Of a stretch of 20,008 bases of DNA, positions 15,653-20,008 are shown piece after piece. The stretch spans positions 1-20,008 of the forward strand of contig DINS01000015.1 of NCBI GenBank assembly GCA_002426015.1. Reading direction: 5' to 3'. Origin of the DNA: Flavobacteriaceae bacterium UBA5534 (GTDB taxonomy: Bacteria; Bacteroidota; Bacteroidia; Flavobacteriales; Flavobacteriaceae). The position numbers and the translations under genes were made by a program. How positions within the stretch are numbered: the first letter of the stretch is position 1; each line of letters starts with the position of its first letter. The notes beneath the pieces are model-generated. The model saw only the letters and a list, made by a program, of their open reading frames with translations. It did no database searches and was not told where the DNA came from.

Positions 15653-15685
15653 AAAAAAAGCTACTCGATATGAGTAGCTTTTTTT
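15653..15685. terminator. Perfect bidirectional terminator
   Basis: AAAAAAAGCTACTC (15653-15666) pairs with GAGTAGCTTTTTTT (15672-15685) over 14 bp around a GATAT loop. It serves the gyrA-TPR transcript on the plus strand and the thiolase-C40 transcript on the minus strand. The C40 stop codon (15686-15684) is built partly from its T tract. Confidence 0.92.
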
Positions 15686-16433
15686 ATATAATCTTTTTGA
15701 TAACTCGAAGTTTGTGAGTGTGCATTCGCTTTTCAACATTATAAATACCAGAATGGTCCAATCGGTCAATTCTGACCTTGCCGTGTGCATGGATAATGTA
15801 ATTATCTTCCATGATAATACCTACATGAACAATTTTACCTTCATTATTATCAAAAAAGGCTAAATCTCCAGGTTCACTTTCTTCAATAAAACTTAAGGCT
15901 TCTCCTTGTGTTGCCTGTTGCGAGGCATCTCTCAATAATTTATAACCATTAAGCTTATAGACCATTTGAGTAAAACCAGAACAGTCAATACCAAAAGGTG
16001 TTTTTCCTCCCCATAGGTATGGCGAATTGACATAGGTGAATGCTGTTTGAATTAAACTCGATTTAGGTTGAATAGTATCAACTATATTTCCATCGTGTGT
16101 ATGCTTTAAAAGCGATAAGCCATTCAAAGTCGAACCCAATGGAATTGTTATTAACCCTCCATTTTCGTCTTCGACAAATTCTATTAAATCAGAAGATAAT
16201 TTTGGATGTTCTCCTTTTAAATTTCGATAGTCATCTTCAGTAATTTCGAGATATTGTTTGTTGTCTATCCAACCTTCGTATTTATCAAATGCAAGTCGAA
16301 TTTTGCTCCAGTTTTTGCGCTGTTCCAGAACCTTAAAATAATCACCATATAATACCTGTGAAACCAATTCACAAGCGTCCATAGGCTCCAAGCGTAGGGG
16401 AACAATGCTTAAGTTACAAATTCCGTATTGCAT
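15684..16433 (-). CDS. C40 (NlpC/P60) peptidase with N-terminal SH3-like domain
   Basis: This 249-residue protein has an SH3b-like N-terminal part (about 1-65, GICNLSIVPLRLEP through WSKIRLAFDKYEGWI) and a C-terminal NlpC/P60 cysteine peptidase domain (from about 128, SPYLWGGKTPFGIDCSGF). The catalytic triad can be placed as C151 (DCSGF), H203 (VHVGI) and H215 (IIHAHG). The plan resembles YkfC-type gamma-D-glutamyl-L-diamino acid endopeptidases, which cut murein peptides. There is no signal peptide in this start or just upstream, which points to cytoplasmic recycling of peptides taken up from the wall rather than wall remodelling; that is an inference. The gene lies 9 nt downstream of the thiolase gene in one operon. 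Confidence 0.92.
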   Translation of the reverse strand: MQYGICNLSIVPLRLEPMDACELVSQVLYGDYFKVLEQRKNWSKIRLAFDKYEGWIDNKQYLEITEDDYRNLKGEHPKLSSDLIEFVEDENGGLITIPLGSTLNGLSLLKHTHDGNIVDTIQPKSSLIQTAFTYVNSPYLWGGKTPFGIDCSGFTQMVYKLNGYKLLRDASQQATQGEALSFIEESEPGDLAFFDNNEGKIVHVGIIMEDNYIIHAHGKVRIDRLDHSGIYNVEKRMHTHKLRVIKKII

Positions 16434-16442
16434 TAATTAGGC

Positions 16443-17621
16443 TTAATTACGTTCTATTACAATTGCTGAAGCACCACCACCACCATTACAAATGGCTGCA
16501 GCTCCAATTTTCGCATTATTTTGTTCTAAAACGTTAAGTAGTGTAATGATAATCCGCACACCAGAACATCCTAGTGGATGACCAAGTGAAACGGCACCAC
16601 CATTGACATTGACGTTGCTATCATTTAAGCCAAGAATTTTCATATTAGCCAACCCGACAACAGAAAATGCCTCATTGAATTCAAAAAAATCAACATCTTT
16701 TATAGAGATGTTAGCTCTATCCAATGCTTTTGGTAACGCTTTCGCTGGAGCAGTTGTAAACCATTTAGGCTCTTGGGCTGCGTCTGCATAACTTTTTATG
16801 GTAGCCAAAGGTTTTAAACCTAATTCATCAGCTTTTTCTTTGCTCATTAATACAACAGCACCTGCTCCGTCATTTATAGTGGAAGCATTAGCAGCAGTAA
16901 CAGTTCCATCTTTTGTAAAAGCTGGGCGCAAAGAAGGTATTTTTTCTAACATGACATTGGTGTACTCTTCATCTTTATCAACAATCAAAGCATCACCACG
17001 TCGTTGAGGGACTTCAACAGGTACGACTTCGTTATCAAATTTGCCAGCTTCCCAAGCAGCAGCAGAACGTTTATAAGACTGAATTGCAAACGCATCTTGG
17101 TCTTCACGTGAAAAATGATATTCGGTGGCGCATGCATCTGCACAAACTCCCATGGCATTGTTGTCATAAGCATCAACCAAACCGTCTTTTTGCATACCAT
17201 CTTCTAAAGTTGCAGGACCAAATTTTGTTGCAGTTCTTGCATGATAATAATGAGGTATTAAGCTCATGTTTTCCATTCCACCAGCAACAATAATGTCTGC
17301 ATCACCCAAAGCAATCGCCTGTGCAGCTTGCATCACAGCTTTCATGCCAGAAGCACAAACCTTGTTTACGGTTGTACAAGGGACCGTATTTGGTATGCCA
17401 GCATACATAGCCGCTTGTCTAGCTGGTGCTTGCCCTGTTCCGGCTTGCACCACATTTCCCATAATCACTTCTTGTACCAATTCTGGTTTTAGGCTGATTT
17501 TGTCCAATGCACCTTTTATGGCAATAGCACCCAACCTTGGGGCTGGAATGGTGGATAAAGCACCTAAAAAACTTCCTATTGGTGTTCTTGCAGCAGACAC
17601 AATAACGACTTCTTTACTCAT
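16443..17621 (-). CDS. Acetyl-CoA C-acyltransferase (thiolase)
   Basis: This 392-residue protein is a full-length thiolase of the acetoacetyl-CoA/3-ketoacyl-CoA type. The nucleophile is C89 in VNKVCASGMKAV, and the acid-base residues are H348 in GHPLGCSG and C378 in ICNGGGGASA. These match the numbering of the well-studied Zoogloea biosynthetic thiolase. The N-terminus VIVSAARTPIGSFLGAL and the motif NEAFSVV are also typical. It may condense two acetyl-CoA or cleave acetoacetyl-CoA; the sequence favours the short-chain (AtoB-like) group but does not exclude beta-oxidation. It is the first gene of an operon with the C40 peptidase, an association with no obvious metabolic reason. A good -7 element lies 27 nt upstream. 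Confidence 0.95.
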   Translation of the reverse strand: MSKEVVIVSAARTPIGSFLGALSTIPAPRLGAIAIKGALDKISLKPELVQEVIMGNVVQAGTGQAPARQAAMYAGIPNTVPCTTVNKVCASGMKAVMQAAQAIALGDADIIVAGGMENMSLIPHYYHARTATKFGPATLEDGMQKDGLVDAYDNNAMGVCADACATEYHFSREDQDAFAIQSYKRSAAAWEAGKFDNEVVPVEVPQRRGDALIVDKDEEYTNVMLEKIPSLRPAFTKDGTVTAANASTINDGAGAVVLMSKEKADELGLKPLATIKSYADAAQEPKWFTTAPAKALPKALDRANISIKDVDFFEFNEAFSVVGLANMKILGLNDSNVNVNGGAVSLGHPLGCSGVRIIITLLNVLEQNNAKIGAAAICNGGGGASAIVIERN

Positions 17622-17648
17622 TTTTTATACGTTTTGTTTTAATTGATG

Positions 17649-17656
17649 CAAAATTA
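17649..17656 (-). promoter_or_regulatory. -7 element of the thiolase-C40 operon
   Basis: On the minus strand TAATTTTG matches TAnnTTTG exactly, 27 nt before the thiolase start. The -33 site is only a TTC at 21 bp, so the promoter is half-consensus. Confidence 0.5.
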
Positions 17657-17722
17657 ATCAATTTTTAATTGAATTTGGAAGGAAAACAGGATTATAAACA
17701 CATAAAACCCTCTATATTTTAT

Positions 17723-17730
17723 TACATTTG
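17723..17730 (+). promoter_or_regulatory. -7 element of the 7TM-HD gene
   Basis: TACATTTG matches TAnnTTTG exactly, 21 nt before the start codon. No TTG is found 17-23 bp upstream. The same 13-mer ATTTGAAAACCTA that begins here (17726-17738) also occurs before gyrA (11726-11738). Confidence 0.5.
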
Positions 17731-17751
17731 AAAACCTATTGAAACATCTAA

Positions 17752-19797
17752 ATGAACAGAATTATAAATAAATGGTATAAAAATCACACACTTATCTACA
17801 AAGTGATTTTGTTTATAGCCACTACTTTTTTAATCGTTTATCTATTCCCAAAAAGTGGAAAGTTTAAGTATGATTTAGATAAAGGAAGGCCTTGGCAATC
17901 CGAAAACCTGCTAGCACCTTTTAATTTTTCAATAAAAAAATCTGATGAGGAGTTAAAAAAAGAGAGACAGTCAATTACAGAGAGCAGTTCAGTGTACTTT
18001 GATGTTGATGAAACAGTTAAGCATGAGGTGTTTGACAGTTATGAAGATAAATTCAATGCTGTTTTTATTGACTCGCTTACTAAAAACAAAACACAATTAT
18101 TTTCAATTGGAAGATCAGTATTAGAAACGAGTTATCAATATGGTGTTTTAGACGAAAACTATAATCTTTCACCCGAAAAACGGGTTGTCATATTAGAAAA
18201 TCAAACACAAAAAGCTACCACAACCTATTCTGAACTTGCATATATTGATATCATTCGTACGATTTTAGAACAGAAACTTAACGCTTCAAATTTTTCAAAC
18301 CATAAAACAGCATTTGTTTCGCTCTTTTTTGATATTATAAAGCCAAACCTTACTTTAAACAATTCGATTACTCAAAACGTATTAAAAGAGGAGTTGGACA
18401 AAATCTCACCTACCAGAGGTAGTATAGAAAAGGGAACATTGATCATTTCTAAAGGTGAACTCATAGAAGGTCATAAGTATGATGTTTTGAAATCGTTGGA
18501 GTCAGAATATGAAACACAAGGATGGAACTCATCCAACTATAATTGGGTTGTTTTTGCATATACATTATTGGTGGCACTTGTACTTTTAATGTTGCTCCTT
18601 TTTTTAAGAAAGTACAGAATGGAGGTTTTTACGAACAACACAAAAGTGACGTTCATATTTTTCAATATACTATTGATGGTTTTATTGACCACTTTGGTTA
18701 TAAATTATGATTCAACGTATGTATATGTCATACCACTTTGTGTATTGCCATTAGTATTAAAAGCATTTTTTGATGCACGTTTAGGGCTGTTTGCCCATGT
18801 ATTGACGGTTTTGCTTTTAGGATTTATAGTTCCAAATAGCTATGAATATATGTTCTTGCAAATTATAGCTGGTATAGTGACTATTTTGACCGTGTCTGAA
18901 TTGTATAAGCGTGCCAATTTATTTATATCGGTTGGACAAATAACTTTGATTTATATTATTGCTTATTTCGCTTTTTTTGTAATTCATGATGGCAATGTTT
19001 CAAATATCAGCATTAATACGTTTGGACTGTTTATACTATGCGGACTGGCAACTTTGTTTGTTCAGCCATTAATTTATATCTATGAAAAATTATTTGGTTT
19101 GGTTTCTGATGTATCACTTTTAGAACTATCTGATACCAATACAAAATTATTAAAAGAGCTTTCAAACAGAGCTCCAGGAACTTTTCACCATTCATTGAAT
19201 GTTGCCAATTTGGCAGAAGCATCGGCAAACGAAATAGGTGCAAATGCTATGTTGGTAAGGGTAGGTGCACTGTATCATGATATAGGAAAGATGAAGAACC
19301 CTACTTATTTTACCGAAAATCAATCAACTGGTATCAACCCTCACGATGAACTTTCTGCCAAGGAGAGTGCCAAAGTTATTATCAACCATGTTATTGATGG
19401 AATTGAGATTGCAAAAAAGAACAATCTTCCTGATAGGGTCATCGATTTTATTCGCACCCATCATGGCACAAGTTTGGTTTATTATTTTTATTCTAAAGAG
19501 AAAGAATATGATATTGATTTAAGCGATGAAGATTTTATGTATCCAGGCCCCAAACCATTTAGTAAAGAAACGGCTATATTGATGATGTGCGATAGCGTTG
19601 AAGCTGCTTCAAAAAGTCTTAAAGAACCTTCATCTACTAAAATTGACGCTTTTGTGGAGTCCATTATAAATAAACAAATGGAGAACGGTCAGTTTTTGAA
19701 TGCAAATATTACGTTTAAAGAGATAGAATCTATAAAGAAAGTATTAAAAAATAAATTGGCTAACATCTTCCATCTCAGGATAGAATACCCTGAATAA
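17752..19797 (+). CDS. 7TM-HD phosphohydrolase, PgpH-type (probable c-di-AMP phosphodiesterase)
   Basis: This 681-residue membrane protein has one N-terminal helix (about 17-34), an extracytoplasmic 7TMR-HDED-like region of about 220 residues, and a bundle of further membrane helices between about 265 and 450 (first one WVVFAYTLLVALVLLMLLLFL). A cytoplasmic HD domain follows. The HD metal ligands are visible as H480 (FHHSLNV) and H509-D510 in HDIGK, with further histidines in INHVIDG and RTHHG. This is the order of PgpH of Listeria, which hydrolyses c-di-AMP to pApA. Family knowledge therefore suggests c-di-AMP turnover, with potassium and envelope homeostasis as likely outputs; the activity itself is not proven here. 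It is transcribed alone, divergent from the thiolase operon. Confidence 0.9.
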   Translation: MNRIINKWYKNHTLIYKVILFIATTFLIVYLFPKSGKFKYDLDKGRPWQSENLLAPFNFSIKKSDEELKKERQSITESSSVYFDVDETVKHEVFDSYEDKFNAVFIDSLTKNKTQLFSIGRSVLETSYQYGVLDENYNLSPEKRVVILENQTQKATTTYSELAYIDIIRTILEQKLNASNFSNHKTAFVSLFFDIIKPNLTLNNSITQNVLKEELDKISPTRGSIEKGTLIISKGELIEGHKYDVLKSLESEYETQGWNSSNYNWVVFAYTLLVALVLLMLLLFLRKYRMEVFTNNTKVTFIFFNILLMVLLTTLVINYDSTYVYVIPLCVLPLVLKAFFDARLGLFAHVLTVLLLGFIVPNSYEYMFLQIIAGIVTILTVSELYKRANLFISVGQITLIYIIAYFAFFVIHDGNVSNISINTFGLFILCGLATLFVQPLIYIYEKLFGLVSDVSLLELSDTNTKLLKELSNRAPGTFHHSLNVANLAEASANEIGANAMLVRVGALYHDIGKMKNPTYFTENQSTGINPHDELSAKESAKVIINHVIDGIEIAKKNNLPDRVIDFIRTHHGTSLVYYFYSKEKEYDIDLSDEDFMYPGPKPFSKETAILMMCDSVEAASKSLKEPSSTKIDAFVESIINKQMENGQFLNANITFKEIESIKKVLKNKLANIFHLRIEYPE

Positions 19798-19827
19798 AAC
19801 TTTAGATAGAAAAAGTTTAAAAAATAG

Positions 19828-19858
19828 TTGCGTTCTTTGTAATGAAAAGTTACATTTG
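19828..19858 (+). promoter_or_regulatory. Promoter of the tRNA cluster
   Basis: TTG at 19828-19830, a 20-bp spacer and TACATTTG at 19851-19858 match the Bacteroidota consensus fully. Transcription should begin near 19863-19866, about 30 nt before the mature tRNA. Confidence 0.78.
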
Positions 19859-19868
19859 CATCCGCATT

Positions 19869-19884
19869 TAAAGAACGTTCTTTA
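19869..19884. repeat. Palindrome with boxA-like half in the tRNA leader
   Basis: TAAAGAACGTTCTTTA is a perfect 16-bp palindrome, 10 nt before the mature tRNA. Its right half reads CGTTCTTTACAA (19876-19887), similar to the boxA antitermination element of rRNA leaders (core CTCTTTA). The octamer CGTTCTTT occurs a second time at 19831-19838 inside the promoter spacer. Confidence 0.5.
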
Positions 19885-19894
19885 CAAAAATTCA

Positions 19895-19978
19895 GGAGAG
19901 GTGCCAGAGTGGTAATGGAGCAGATTGCTAATCTGTCGACGGGAAACTGTCGCCGGGGTTCGAGTCCCCGTCTCTCCG
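19895..19978 (+). tRNA. tRNA-Ser (anticodon GCU)
   Basis: All arms can be drawn. The acceptor is GGAGAGG with TCTCTCC and discriminator G19978; the D arm has CCA/TGG; the anticodon stem is GCAGA/TCTGT with loop TTGCTAA, anticodon GCT at 19927-19929; the long variable arm is CGAC...GTCG, typical of serine tRNAs; and the T arm is CGGGG-TTCGAGT-CCCCG. The 84-nt gene does not encode the 3' CCA (CAA follows), so CCA must be added after transcription. It reads AGC and AGU codons. Confidence 0.96.
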
Positions 19979-19998
19979 CAATTTATTGATAACCAATT

Positions 19999-20008
19999 CG
20001 GGGTGTAG
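19999..20008 (+). tRNA. Start of a second tRNA, probably tRNA-Pro (cut by window end)
   Basis: CGGGGTG-TAG fits a 7-nt acceptor strand followed by the invariant U8, A9 and G10. A cytosine at position 1 is the hallmark of bacterial tRNA-Pro. It begins 20 nt after the tRNA-Ser with no terminator between, so both would share one primary transcript. Only ten bases are visible. Confidence 0.5.

Noticed and set aside
17266..17646. 126-codon plus-strand frame opposite the thiolase
   Set aside because: It is the antisense of the conserved thiolase N-terminal half and runs across the thiolase promoter; no motif of its own.
19797..19818. AAACTTT...AAAGTTT inverted repeat after the 7TM-HD gene
   Set aside because: The stem is almost all A-T and no T tract follows it, so it is not a convincing terminator on the plus strand.
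1..20008. Mobile element, CRISPR array, prophage or toxin-antitoxin/defence system
   Set aside because: No transposase, integrase, regularly spaced repeats, or defence-type domains were found; gene content is uniform core flavobacterial chromosome.

Overview
The window looks like core chromosome of a marine-type member of the Flavobacteriaceae (Bacteroidota). The evidence is low G+C, Bacteroidota promoters of the TTG-N19/20-TAnnTTTG type, few clear Shine-Dalgarno sequences, a SusC-like plug and carboxypeptidase-regulatory-like domain in the first gene, a small membrane protein of the type that precedes ettA in this family, and a clpC / gyrA / TPR-protein arrangement. The lineage call is an inference from gene content and promoter style; no rRNA is present. 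I see no insertion sequence, phage gene, CRISPR array or clear sign of recent transfer.

Layout. Positions 25-2100 (+) encode a secreted von Willebrand factor A protein of the YfbK type with an N-terminal SusC-like regulatory and plug region. A bidirectional terminator separates it from a convergent minus-strand pair, an acyl-CoA carboxylase beta subunit (4244-2616) followed by a DoxX membrane protein (2562-2140). A strong promoter overlapped by an 18-bp palindrome then opens a plus-strand operon (4391-6422): NADPH-dependent FMN reductase, small GNAT-like protein, MarR regulator and pirin, closed by a hairpin terminator. Next come a 60-residue two-helix membrane protein and the ABC-F translation factor EttA (6533-8445).

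Positions 8501-8866 (-) hold a small SpoIIAA/STAS-like protein, and 8952-11501 (-) hold ClpC with its own terminator. A 260-bp divergent intergenic region separates clpC from gyrA (11762-14329), which is followed 27 nt later by a secreted TPR protein (14357-15634). A perfect 14-bp hairpin ends that unit and also serves the convergent minus-strand operon of a thiolase (17621-16443) and an NlpC/P60 peptidase (16433-15684). Divergent from the thiolase is a 7TM-HD phosphohydrolase of the PgpH type (17752-19797), probably a c-di-AMP phosphodiesterase. The window ends with tRNA-Ser(GCU) under a clear promoter and the first ten bases of what is probably a tRNA-Pro.

The genes are mostly housekeeping: replication topology (GyrA), proteolysis (ClpC), translation under low energy (EttA), second-messenger turnover (HD protein), acyl-CoA metabolism (carboxylase, thiolase) and murein-peptide turnover (C40 peptidase). 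The most testable non-routine signals are the palindrome on the promoter of the MarR-containing redox operon, the repeat and palindrome structure around the tRNA promoter, the plug-vWA fusion, and the conserved-looking small membrane protein next to ettA. I do not see a clearly new multi-gene system.
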